Assembly: GCA_025449725.1 (NCBI GenBank)
Contig: JANWIU010000177.1
Location: 1-17,327 of the forward strand
Origin: Pseudobdellovibrio sp.
GTDB taxonomy: Bacteria; Bdellovibrionota; Bdellovibrionia; Bdellovibrionales; Bdellovibrionaceae
DNA: 17,327 bases
Direction: 5' to 3'
Both the position numbers and the translations under genes were made by a program. The notes beneath the pieces were generated by a model. The model was not told the DNA's origin, made no database searches, and saw only the letters and a program-made list of their open reading frames with translations. This document shows positions 1 to 6,978 of this stretch, in pieces; position 1 is the stretch's first letter, and every line of letters begins with the position of its first letter.

Positions 1-1914
1 CCTATGGCTGAAGGAAGCAATACTATTACCACTCAAATTACGGACTCTCTCGGAAATATTGGTTTGTGTTCCACTTCCGCCGGGATCAGTACATCTTACA
101 ACTTAGATACGACCGGCCCTGCAAATATTTTAAGTTACCTGGATAATATTTATGGCACTTCGCTTTTTTACACTCCACTGTTTACGTGGGATGTAACAAC
201 CGATGCTAATACCGGCCTAAGAGGTTACGAGGTTAGAATCGATACCGGTGCCTGGATAGATGTAGGCACTAATCGCTATTATTTTGCGCTTCAATCAATG
301 TCTGCCGGAGCTCACTCATTTAGTGTCAGAGCCATTGATAATTCCGGCAATTATAGCGTTCCTACCACTGACACATTTACGGTAACCAATACGCCACTTT
401 GGCGCCAACAAGCTTACTCAAAAGCCTCCAATGCAGACGGCAATGATTTGTACGGTTATTCCGTTGCAATAGATGGTGACTTTATGGTTGTAGGTGCACC
501 TAATGAATCGTCTTCCCAGTATGGAGTATCAAATACTGTGACGGCTGTCAGCGGTGACAACACATTGTCACAGTCAGGGGCAGCTTACGTTTATCAACGT
601 GATTTTTCCGGCCAATGGGTACAAACTGCATTCTTAAAAGCTGCCATTCCAGTAGCGGGCGATGTGTTCGGTAAGGCTGTGGCCATCAGCGGAAATACAA
701 TAGTAGTTGGTGCGCCGAATGAATCGAGCACCTATCAAGGCATCTCGAATTCCGCAATAAGCGATAGCACTCTGACTACACCTTATCAAATCGGTGCTGT
801 TTATGTATTTGTTTATAACGGCACAAACTGGGTACAACAAGCTTATATCAAACCACCGAATTCCCAAACGACAACATACAATTGGTTCGGTTATTCGGTT
901 GATATCGATGGCGACTACATCGTTGCTGGCGCGCCATTGTTGCAAGATACTCATACCGGTATTTCTACTTCGCCGGCTGCCCCTACCACTTCGGGAACAA
1001 CGACTTATGGCGGAGCTTACATTTTCAAACGATCTAGTAATGCCTGGGCTTTTGATGCTTATTTAAAGCCTCCGGCTGTACACATGGATATGCGCTTCGG
1101 TGATAAGGTTGCAATTTCTAGTGGAACGGTTGCAGTGGGTTCACCTCACGAACGCAGTTTATCGAGGAACATTATATCAAATGCTGGTTCAGGGACCGAA
1201 GATGGCATTTACGTAGGTGCAGCTTACGTATTTAAAAACACTTCTGGTACCTGGGCTCAGCAAGCCTACATTAAGGCACCAAATGCTGACAGTGACGACT
1301 ACTTCGGTATGGCTGTGGACCTTTTTGATGACCTGCTTGTTGTTGGCGCTAAAGGTGAAGATTCTTCTACTGGCACAACTTCTACTGCCCCGTCCTATTT
1401 CGCCTTGTTTACCGACGATGATAGCGTTTCTGCAGCTGGTGCCGCCTACGTCTTTAGTCGTTCAGGTAACACTTGGTCTAACGAAGCGTATCTCAAAGCA
1501 ACGAATCTTGCAGTGAACGGTAACTTCGGAACTTCCGTCGCAATCTGGGGAACAACAATTGTGGTTGGAGCAACAGGTGACGGGTCTTGTGACAGCAGCG
1601 TTACCTCAGTATCTGATGCGACTCCTACAGGTTGTCCTTTTAGCGGCGCTGCTTACACGTTTCAACGAGATGGAAGTGGTCTCTGGGCCGAAGCAAATTA
1701 CTTTAAAGCTTCTAATAATAATACTGCTGCAACAGGTTACCCCTACTCTTCCTATGCAAAAGCAGTGGCTATAAGCGGTGCAACGATTGTTATCGGGAAC
1801 GAAAAAGAAAAGGGAGATACTAAAGCTACACTTAACGGTACTGCAGCTGCTCCTGGCACTACCAGCGGTACTCCTACTTACAACTCGGGATCAGTCTATA
1901 TTTACTTTCCTTAA
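1..1914 (+). CDS. FG-GAP repeat surface protein, C-terminal part (5' end outside window)
   Basis: The reading frame is open to the left edge, so the N-terminus is missing; numbering here starts at the Met at base 4. Residues 1-40 look like the end of a bacterial Ig-like module (DSLGN, then LDTTGP) and about 40-130 form a second one (VRAIDNSGNYS). From about 132 to the end there are seven FG-GAP-type repeats. Their core motifs (such as FGKAVAISG followed by VVGAP, then GAAYVF and W..QAY.K) begin near residues 149, 222, 295, 365, 434, 508 and 584, a period of 69-76. Seven such repeats in other FG-GAP proteins fold as a closed beta-propeller like the integrin alpha head, and the last strand (SVYIYF) ends the protein. 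The likely role is an exported adhesin or surface binding protein; the ligand is unknown. Repeats 5-7 are the most diverged (VVGAK, VVGAT, VIGNE). Cys529 and Cys544 in blade 6 could form a disulfide. Confidence 0.85.
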   Translation, partial: PMAEGSNTITTQITDSLGNIGLCSTSAGISTSYNLDTTGPANILSYLDNIYGTSLFYTPLFTWDVTTDANTGLRGYEVRIDTGAWIDVGTNRYYFALQSMSAGAHSFSVRAIDNSGNYSVPTTDTFTVTNTPLWRQQAYSKASNADGNDLYGYSVAIDGDFMVVGAPNESSSQYGVSNTVTAVSGDNTLSQSGAAYVYQRDFSGQWVQTAFLKAAIPVAGDVFGKAVAISGNTIVVGAPNESSTYQGISNSAISDSTLTTPYQIGAVYVFVYNGTNWVQQAYIKPPNSQTTTYNWFGYSVDIDGDYIVAGAPLLQDTHTGISTSPAAPTTSGTTTYGGAYIFKRSSNAWAFDAYLKPPAVHMDMRFGDKVAISSGTVAVGSPHERSLSRNIISNAGSGTEDGIYVGAAYVFKNTSGTWAQQAYIKAPNADSDDYFGMAVDLFDDLLVVGAKGEDSSTGTTSTAPSYFALFTDDDSVSAAGAAYVFSRSGNTWSNEAYLKATNLAVNGNFGTSVAIWGTTIVVGATGDGSCDSSVTSVSDATPTGCPFSGAAYTFQRDGSGLWAEANYFKASNNNTAATGYPYSSYAKAVAISGATIVIGNEKEKGDTKATLNGTAAAPGTTSGTPTYNSGSVYIYFP

Positions 1915-1977
1915 TATTTAATTTGCGGCCCCCGGCTTGCATTCATTTCTCCTGCAAAACAAATTACAGAAATTTGC

Positions 1978-1984
1978 AAAGGAG
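1978..1984 (+). promoter_or_regulatory. Ribosome binding site deciding the CBS protein start
   Basis: AAAGGAG, six bases before the ATG at 1991. It argues against the upstream in-frame ATG at 1937, which has no such site. Confidence 0.8.
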
Positions 1985-1990
1985 AAATAT

Positions 1991-2446
1991 ATGTTAGTAA
2001 AGCAATGCATGATAAAAGACGTGCAGTTGGCGTCACCAGAAACAACAATTAAAGAGGCTGCGCAAAAAATGCGTGACGGCGACTTCGGCGCGCTTCCAGT
2101 CGGAGAAAACGACCGATTGGTCGGAATGATAACTGATCGCGACATCGTGATCCGCGCCGTCTGCGAAGGAAAAGATCCAAGTAAAACGACAGTAAAAGAA
2201 TGTATGACAAAGCAAATTCTTTATTGTTACGAGGACCAATCTCTTGAAGAAGTTGCAAAAAATTTGGGAGACAATCAAATCCGCCGCGTACCCGTATTAA
2301 GCCGTGAAAAACGCTTGGTGGGAATTGTCGCCTTAGGAGACATTGCTACGTCAGATGTTGCTCCTAAAAAAGTAGAAGAAACCCTAAGTAACATTTCACA
2401 AAAAACAGATCATATGAAATCAGCTGGCCAAAGTATCAACCGCTAA
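1991..2446 (+). CDS. Two-CBS-domain protein
   Basis: A 151-residue soluble protein made of a tandem CBS pair: CBS1 about residues 5-58 and CBS2 about 70-122. Each ends in the family's typical motif (LVGMITDRDI and LVGIVALGDI). CBS pairs (Bateman modules) usually bind adenosyl nucleotides such as AMP, ATP or SAM and act as sensors. No catalytic domain is attached, so this is a stand-alone module that probably regulates a partner; the partner is not evident from the neighbours. The frame is open back to base 1937, but the ATG at 1991 is chosen because AAAGGAG at 1978-1984 lies six bases upstream and the CBS fold begins right after it. The last 30 residues are polar and probably helical or disordered. 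A hairpin terminator follows. Confidence 0.9.
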   Translation: MLVKQCMIKDVQLASPETTIKEAAQKMRDGDFGALPVGENDRLVGMITDRDIVIRAVCEGKDPSKTTVKECMTKQILYCYEDQSLEEVAKNLGDNQIRRVPVLSREKRLVGIVALGDIATSDVAPKKVEETLSNISQKTDHMKSAGQSINR

Positions 2447-2453
2447 TTGCGAC

Positions 2454-2477
2454 GGGCGGTTACTACGACCGCCCTTT
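2454..2477 (+). terminator. Intrinsic terminator after the CBS gene
   Basis: Perfect 7-bp stem GGGCGGT (2454-2460) and ACCGCCC (2468-2474), with a 7-base loop followed by TTTA. It sits eight bases after the CBS stop codon and before the end of the convergent rhomboid gene. The T-tract is short. Confidence 0.7.
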
Positions 2478-2488
2478 ATCTGCCTAGA

Positions 2489-3166
2489 TTAATCTTCAAT
2501 GAGTTCTATGACTTCAGCTCTTTTAAATTCTTCTTTTCTTTTCCAAAAATACAGTAGAGCGAACACAATCCCAAAGACGAACCCTACAAAGTGACTTAAG
2601 TAACTGACATCGCGGTGATAGCTTTCCGGAATAAAAAGCACCAAGGCAATTCCTATCGTCTTAAGCAGGCGCTTCGAATAGGGTTCTCGGGTTTCCAGCA
2701 AAAAATAAAGGGTTAACCAAGCGGCCCCCATCCAATAAACGACACCTGAAACGCCCAGAAGCTCTGCCTGAACAGGCATTGTTTTAAGAACGATATAGTT
2801 AATCAGCCCGCCCGTTGCAAAAGCCGCTACCGGAAAAACAAAGCTGCCGAAATATCCGTAAAGAAAAAACGAAAACACCGAAAATAAAAGAGTGTTGGAT
2901 AGTAAATGAGAAATATCAGAATGCGCAAATAGCGCGGTCCATAAACGCCAGTATTCATGTGTTTCAAAAACGTTTTGGGGAATAGCCGTCAACAAGGATC
3001 CCAAACCGAAGTCGTCACGCCAAAAAAGAAAATTCGAAATTAGTAAGACAATCACAGAAGCAGCGGCTATCGCAAAAGCAAGCGGGTTGGGTTTTTGTGT
3101 TAACCAATTAGCACGAACTTTTCGAATAATTAGGCCTTCAGGAAGATTAAAGTCCGCACTTTCCAT
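2489..3166 (-). CDS. Rhomboid-family intramembrane serine protease
   Basis: A 225-residue polytopic inner-membrane protein. It carries the rhomboid signature in order: EYWRLWTALFAHSD (residues 71-84, loop 1 and the start of TM2), His87-x3-Asn91 in TM2 (the oxyanion-stabilising pair in E. coli GlpG), GVSG at 138-141 with nucleophile Ser140, and SHFVGFVFG at 191-199 with catalytic His192. About six membrane segments are visible, the family's basic form. Rhomboids cleave helices of membrane proteins near the periplasmic face; the substrate here is unknown. All catalytic residues are present, so it should be active. The C-terminus is a short charged cytoplasmic tail. No Shine-Dalgarno precedes the ATG; a promoter placed for leaderless transcription is listed separately. 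It converges on the CBS gene. Confidence 0.88.
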   Translation of the reverse strand: MESADFNLPEGLIIRKVRANWLTQKPNPLAFAIAAASVIVLLISNFLFWRDDFGLGSLLTAIPQNVFETHEYWRLWTALFAHSDISHLLSNTLLFSVFSFFLYGYFGSFVFPVAAFATGGLINYIVLKTMPVQAELLGVSGVVYWMGAAWLTLYFLLETREPYSKRLLKTIGIALVLFIPESYHRDVSYLSHFVGFVFGIVFALLYFWKRKEEFKRAEVIELIED

Positions 3167-3172
3167 TTGTCT

Positions 3173-3200
3173 AATATGGGACTTATTTCCCTTTCGTCAA
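3173..3200 (-). promoter_or_regulatory. Putative promoter of the rhomboid gene
   Basis: On the minus strand TTGACG (3200-3195), a 16-base spacer and CATATT (3178-3173). Only six bases separate the -10 box from the ATG at 3166, which places transcription start about at the start codon. There is no Shine-Dalgarno. Prediction by eye. Confidence 0.45.
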
Positions 3201-3288
3201 TGTGAACCCAACAAAATTTTTTATAAGCTCTAACCTGCGAATATCTGGTGTGAATCCTGCTACTCCCCCTTGATGAGAACAAGTTCAA

Positions 3289-3310
3289 CCGCAAGCACAG
3301 GATTTTGCGG
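3289..3310 (+). other. Small hairpin in the leader of the Ser/Thr-rich lipoprotein gene
   Basis: CCGCAA (3289-3294) and TTGCGG (3305-3310) form a perfect 6-bp stem around a 10-base loop, about 20 bases before the AAAGGAG ribosome binding site. AATCCTG (3253-3259) could instead pair with CAGGATT (3298-3304), so two exclusive folds are possible. No known riboswitch class is recognised; this may be chance. The rest of 3167-3344 shows only AT-rich promoter-like sequence. Confidence 0.3.
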
Positions 3311-3344
3311 AAATTAATCACTGAAGCATTAAAGGAGATCAAAA

Positions 3345-3731
3345 GTGGAACAATTGCGAAAGCTTAATAATAGAAAAAACGGTACTTCAAAATTTTTAAA
3401 AGGGGCTTTTGCCTCGTCAGTTCTGGCGCTAGTGTTATGCACATCATGTACACGACGCGAAACAGTCTTTAGGGACAGTTCAACGGATACAGTGGTAGAC
3501 CGAACCACCACGACTGTCAGCGCTACGACAGAAACGGATATTGATTCCAGCGCTTCAGACTCAAGTACGACAAACAGTCGATCTTATGGCAGTGCTTACG
3601 ATCAAGGGCCCGGTGGCCAAGCCGTTTCAGGAACAGAAACCACCACAACAACAACAGTTGAATCCAGCGGCAGCGTAAATACACAAAGCACCAGTTCAGA
3701 TTCTTCTACGGGCTCTGGCAGCGGCAACTAG
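3345..3731 (+). CDS. Ser/Thr-rich putative lipoprotein
   Basis: A 128-residue protein that starts with GTG; AAAGGAG at 3331-3337, seven bases upstream, supports this start. Residues 1-16 are basic (Arg5, Lys6, Arg10, Lys11, Lys16) and residues 18-31 are hydrophobic, ending at LCTSC (31-35). Cys35 is the best lipidation site, although the -3 residue is Cys rather than the usual Leu, so the lipobox is imperfect. The mature part is about half Ser and Thr, with runs of Thr (four and six in a row), no further Cys, and a Gly/Ser tail. It is almost certainly unstructured and probably an envelope-anchored low-complexity protein; a linker, spacer or O-glycosylated coat are possibilities. No family is recognised. 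It is monocistronic with its own terminator. Confidence 0.7.
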   Translation: MEQLRKLNNRKNGTSKFLKGAFASSVLALVLCTSCTRRETVFRDSSTDTVVDRTTTTVSATTETDIDSSASDSSTTNSRSYGSAYDQGPGGQAVSGTETTTTTTVESSGSVNTQSTSSDSSTGSGSGN

Positions 3732-3763
3732 TCTCTTTTTAAATATAACTATAAGTTGATGAG

Positions 3764-3787
3764 ACCAGCCTTAGCGGCTGGTTTTTT
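3764..3787 (+). terminator. Intrinsic terminator after the Ser/Thr-rich lipoprotein gene
   Basis: ACCAGCC (3764-3770), loop TTAGC, GGCTGGT (3776-3782), then a run of T. A textbook rho-independent terminator between two convergent genes. Confidence 0.88.
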
Positions 3788-3806
3788 ATTATTTAAATGT
3801 AATAAT

Positions 3807-4565
3807 TTATTTCGAAATATTTGCAGATTGAATTTCTTCCGGCGTACCTAACAAAATCATTTTATCCGCGTTAAAAACTTTTACCTTTTTACCCGCTTGG
3901 ATAAGCTCAACATAAACCTGAGAAATGAAGTGTTCGTTTTCAACAGCCGATGGCCCCGTAAAGACTCGACCTGCAAATTCTTTAAATAACTTTGCACTTT
4001 TAAAAGAATAAAAGCCGGCAACGGCTTTATTTGAGATTACTTTTTTTTCTGCTACCTCAATAGCGTGGTCACGGCCATCCGTCTTTACGAAAGAATGTTT
4101 TGTGGCTTCAGCAAAAAAAGTAACTAAAAAAGCGTCCTCTTGCAAATATTGCCCGTGCCAATTTAAAACAGCATCTGACCAGTCTTTGGATTCCAGATAA
4201 AAATCGCAATCACAAAAAAGAATGGGATTGTCTCCTGGTGCTGAAGAGCAATTCTGAAGGGCTTGGGTTGCAGATTCCAGCGGCCCGGCTGTACGTTTTG
4301 CCAACGTGATGACTTCGACATTTAAATATTTCAATTCTCTTTCTGCAGCAAGAACGCGTCTGACCTGATCTTCAATCTTGTCTTCGGCGCAAACCACCAG
4401 ATGTAAGCGCGACTGCGGCAGCAACTCTTTTAAGGATCTCAAAGCCCAAATAAAGAGAGGAGCACCCTCAAATTCAATTAATGGCTTAGGAACAGTATAG
4501 CCTTGCTGTTTAAAGCGCACTCCAAGGCCGGCCATTAATAAAAAAATGTCAGTTTCTGCTGCCAA
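3807..4565 (-). CDS. Sugar-phosphate-type nucleotidyltransferase (NTP-transferase family)
   Basis: A 252-residue soluble protein with the GT-A-like NTP-transferase fold. Visible are the nucleotide-binding loop MAGLGVRF (11-18, the GxGxR motif), conserved Lys27 in VPKPL, a TAGPLESA segment (92-99) where the family contacts the base, and CDCD (118-121) with metal-binding Asp119/Asp121. The family transfers a nucleotidyl group from an NTP to a phosphorylated sugar or polar alcohol, releasing pyrophosphate. The GYTVPKPLI variant resembles capsule and LPS modification enzymes; the substrate cannot be read from sequence. Translation starts at TTG, supported by AAAGGG seven bases upstream; the next Met (11) would destroy the first strand. 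It is transcribed divergently from a kinase 70 bp away, which suggests a two-step kinase-then-nucleotidyltransfer pathway. Confidence 0.82.
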   Translation of the reverse strand: MAAETDIFLLMAGLGVRFKQQGYTVPKPLIEFEGAPLFIWALRSLKELLPQSRLHLVVCAEDKIEDQVRRVLAAERELKYLNVEVITLAKRTAGPLESATQALQNCSSAPGDNPILFCDCDFYLESKDWSDAVLNWHGQYLQEDAFLVTFFAEATKHSFVKTDGRDHAIEVAEKKVISNKAVAGFYSFKSAKLFKEFAGRVFTGPSAVENEHFISQVYVELIQAGKKVKVFNADKMILLGTPEEIQSANISK

Positions 4566-4635
4566 AAAATTGCCCTTTCACAGTTCTTTAAGGTATAAAT
4601 AATAGTACCTCAAAATTCAGCAAGAGAAAATTTTT
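4566..4635. promoter_or_regulatory. Divergent promoter region with an AT-rich dyad
   Basis: This 70-bp gap separates two TTG-started, divergent genes and must hold both promoters. At its centre AGGTA (4591-4595) and TACCT (4606-4610) form an inverted repeat around an AT-rich 10-base spacer, where a repressor could act on both sides. Weak -35/-10 matches exist (TTCACA with AATAGT for +, TTGAGG with TAAAGA for -), but none is strong. Confidence 0.4.
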
Positions 4636-5634
4636 TTGAACAAAAACGACATATTTGCAGATCTAACTCCAGTTAAAAATATATCCGGTGGCTCGGGTGC
4701 AGCAACCTGGGTTGTTAAATCTAATGATAACAGCCTTTTTGTCAGAAAATTCGCGCCGGATGAGGCCGGTAAGAGACTCCAGGCGCAAACGCAGTGGCTG
4801 AGAGAGTTTAAAAGCCGCGTTTACTGCCCCGATGTTTTAGCTGATGGCCAGATAGGGCCTTTTTATTTCTACGATATGAGTTACGTATCACCTTCAGAGA
4901 CCGGGTTTCAAAAACTGATCAATGACAACTCAGTTAGCACATCTCATTACATCAATCTGGCCTTAGCTGAATTCAATCTGATTTTTGACCACCTTACTCC
5001 GGTTCAAAATACAACAAATAGAGCGCATTACATTCAATCCAAATTTTATCAAAACCTTGAAACCTCTATTAAAAATGACCCCGCTTTCGCGGCCTATGCC
5101 AGGGCCGCTGAAGTCAATATCAATGGCAAAAAATACCGGGGCCTGAATCAGCTTTTGAATCACTCTGCCGTTCAAAATACAATTGCTGCGATTAAAAATG
5201 AATGCCTCTATAGCCTTGGCCACGGCGACCTGACGCTATCTAATCTGCTTGTGCAAGACGAAGAAGTGGCCTTTATCGACCCGAATCCTAATTTTGAATT
5301 AATTAGTCCGGCGCAAGAGTATTCCAAAGTACTACAGTCCACGATTGTAAAATACGAACTATTTGACGACATGAAATTCAGTACCGATGGCGAAAATTCT
5401 TTTACGTATGAACATGGTGCTATCCGGGATTTTTCAGAAACAAATGCGATTATCTTAAAAGGCGATGCCTTCAAAGGATTGGCAATAAGTAATTTATTTG
5501 TTCACTTATGTATTCACTTAGCAAGAATCTTGCCCTATATAAAACCCGCAAACAGAAACAAGTCGTATGTCTATTTGGCAGAAATCATTAAGCTGTTAGA
5601 TGCGGTAACAAAAGAAGACTATAGGTTAAATTAG
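4636..5634 (+). CDS. APH/choline-kinase-fold small-molecule kinase
   Basis: A 332-residue protein with the aminoglycoside phosphotransferase/choline kinase fold. The Gly-rich region GGSGAATW (18-25) corresponds to the phosphate loop, Lys38 in FVRKF to the ATP-binding lysine, and HGDLTLSN (196-203) to the catalytic loop with Asp198 and Asn203. FIDPNP (213-218) is the counterpart of DFG, with Asp215 for metal. All catalytic residues are present, so it should be an active kinase of a sugar, amino alcohol or similar. It starts at TTG; a stop at 4603-4605 limits upstream extension and no ATG lies nearby. The ribosome binding site is weak (AAGAGAA). The divergent nucleotidyltransferase recalls the LicA/LicC and AmgK/MurU pairs, where the kinase product is then nucleotidylated. 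An antibiotic-resistance role is less likely in this context. Confidence 0.8.
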   Translation: MNKNDIFADLTPVKNISGGSGAATWVVKSNDNSLFVRKFAPDEAGKRLQAQTQWLREFKSRVYCPDVLADGQIGPFYFYDMSYVSPSETGFQKLINDNSVSTSHYINLALAEFNLIFDHLTPVQNTTNRAHYIQSKFYQNLETSIKNDPAFAAYARAAEVNINGKKYRGLNQLLNHSAVQNTIAAIKNECLYSLGHGDLTLSNLLVQDEEVAFIDPNPNFELISPAQEYSKVLQSTIVKYELFDDMKFSTDGENSFTYEHGAIRDFSETNAIILKGDAFKGLAISNLFVHLCIHLARILPYIKPANRNKSYVYLAEIIKLLDAVTKEDYRLN

Positions 5635-5672
5635 TTCTCTAAACTATCTTGAATAGCCTTTAAATTTTCGTT

Positions 5673-5706
5673 TTGCGAAAGCGGTTCAATCGTGTATTAC
5701 TATTGT
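5673..5706 (+). promoter_or_regulatory. Weak putative promoter for the Gre-like/patatin operon
   Basis: TTGCGA (5673-5678), a 16-base spacer and TATTAC (5695-5700); TATTGT (5701-5706) is an alternative -10. The ATG at 5712 has no Shine-Dalgarno, so the transcript may have almost no leader. Low certainty. Confidence 0.3.
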
Positions 5707-5711
5707 CCGCA

Positions 5712-6179
5712 ATGGACAAAACTCTTCTATTTAAGGCCTTTACCGCAGAACTGACAAAAAACCTTGAACTGGCGCTGAAGGCAGCTCAGGCCACCTATGA
5801 TATTGCAACTCATGAAGATAATAAGGCAGAGAACAAATACGATACCCGCGGCCTAGAGGCTTCTTATTTGGCAGGTGCACAGGCAGAACGCGTTCGCGAT
5901 CTTAAAGAAACTTTGGGAATCGTTTCTGCTCTTAAAGTCAAAAATTTCTCTGCTGAAGATAAAATTGGCCAAACGGCTTTGATAAAAATTGATTTTAATA
6001 ATAAAGAAAGCTGGCTGCTTTTCTTACCAAAAGGCGGAGGGCAGAATTTTACTTTTGAAGGGCAATCTATTAAGGTAATAACCCCTGAAAGTCCACTTGG
6101 TGAACTACTGGCAGGAAAATCTGTTGATGATTCTGTGATTCTTAACGGAAAAGAATATGTCATTCTGGAGATTTTATAA
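5712..6179 (+). CDS. GreA/GreB-like transcription elongation factor family protein
   Basis: A 155-residue protein close in size to GreA (158). Residues 5-75 are two long helices expected to form the Gre coiled coil. The tip region HEDNKAENKYDTRGLEASYLA (34-54) resembles the GreA tip with its acidic residues (here Glu35, Asp36, Glu40, Asp44). Residues 80-155 match the Gre C-terminal FKBP-like domain, ending GQSIKVITPESPLGELLAGK and then EYVILEI. Gre factors enter the RNA polymerase secondary channel and stimulate transcript cleavage. This copy is diverged, so cleavage activity or only channel binding is possible. The ATG at 5712 is chosen over the in-frame TTG at 5673 because the family fold begins there. 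Its stop overlaps the next start (TAATG), so it is the first gene of a two-gene operon. Confidence 0.72.
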   Translation: MDKTLLFKAFTAELTKNLELALKAAQATYDIATHEDNKAENKYDTRGLEASYLAGAQAERVRDLKETLGIVSALKVKNFSAEDKIGQTALIKIDFNNKESWLLFLPKGGGQNFTFEGQSIKVITPESPLGELLAGKSVDDSVILNGKEYVILEIL

Positions 6180-6871
6180 TGAGCCTGACGATGAAGGATT
6201 ACTTACAATCCGATTCATTTGAACTTTATCTGGGCGCGGGCTTTTTTGGATTCTATGCGCATGTCGGGTTTGTGAAGGCCCTTGAAGAAGCTGGTTTAAA
6301 AGCCGCAAAAATTTATGGGTCCAGTGCTGGAGCTATCGTTGGCGCCATGTTGGCAAATTCATATACAGCTCACGAAGTAGAAAAAATTGTTCGCAACATT
6401 AAGCGCGCTGACTTCTGGGACCCGGGCCTTGGCTTTGGATTACTTAAAGGAAATAAATATCACGAAATCCTTACCCGCTATTTACCATCAACTTTCAGCG
6501 AGTTAAAAATTCCGTTTGAAGTAACTGTTTTCGATGTTTTTGCTTTGCGGGTTAAGAATATTCATTCCGGTAACTTATGCGAAGCTGTGCGCGGATCCAG
6601 CGCCTTTCCCGGATTGTTTCAGCCTGTTAAAAGTGCCAATAAAATATTTATGGATGGCGGATTGTTCGAAACCTTCCCGCGGCATAACAATAAAGTACTG
6701 GCACATTGCTTTGGTAGGCCCCATCTTTATAAAAAAGAGCAAAATCGGGTCGTGGTTTCCCTTAAAGGCCTTCCCCGTTCCGGCCCGACAAAAATGCACC
6801 TGGCAGAAGAAATTATTGAAAAGGCTTATTTGCAGACTAAAGAATTACTCTACACAAAATGGACTGACTAA
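6179..6871 (+). CDS. Patatin-like phospholipase
   Basis: A 230-residue patatin-family hydrolase without a signal peptide. It shows a Gly-rich oxyanion segment LGAGFFGFYAHVGF (18-31), the nucleophile elbow GSSAG (47-51) with Ser49, and DGG (159-161) with Asp159 completing the Ser-Asp dyad. Patatins hydrolyse acyl esters of phospholipids or other lipids. The protein is short: just a minimal catalytic core, with no extra beta-barrel or secretion domain. The C-terminus is basic. The ATG overlaps the stop of the Gre-like gene by one base, and GGAG at 6167-6170 lies inside that gene, so translation is probably coupled. Whether it acts on self lipids or is exported by a non-Sec route cannot be told from sequence. 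Confidence 0.85.
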   Translation: MSLTMKDYLQSDSFELYLGAGFFGFYAHVGFVKALEEAGLKAAKIYGSSAGAIVGAMLANSYTAHEVEKIVRNIKRADFWDPGLGFGLLKGNKYHEILTRYLPSTFSELKIPFEVTVFDVFALRVKNIHSGNLCEAVRGSSAFPGLFQPVKSANKIFMDGGLFETFPRHNNKVLAHCFGRPHLYKKEQNRVVVSLKGLPRSGPTKMHLAEEIIEKAYLQTKELLYTKWTD

Positions 6872-6978
6872 ACTCTTTACAATCCTTCCCTTTTTACTAA
6901 AGCCATCATTTTTAAACCAAAAGTAACTTAACTTCTGATAAAACCAACTTCGTAATTCAGATTACAGGGGGATTCCAG

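Noticed and set aside
794..1066. Open frames on both strands inside the FG-GAP gene
   Set aside because: They lie wholly within a well-supported gene, have no family motifs or good ribosome binding sites, and arise from its repeated, stop-poor sequence.
1937..1990. Upstream start for the CBS protein
   Set aside because: The ATG at 1937 lacks a ribosome binding site, and the added 18 residues are not part of the CBS fold; AAAGGAG before 1991 is decisive.
4636..5634. Antibiotic (aminoglycoside) resistance kinase
   Set aside because: The fold is shared, but there is no mobile context and the neighbour is a nucleotidyltransferase, so a biosynthetic kinase is more likely.
6179..6871. Secreted toxin-type patatin (ExoU-like)
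   Set aside because: It has no signal peptide, no extra domains and is only a minimal core; its coupling to a Gre-like gene gives no support for secretion.
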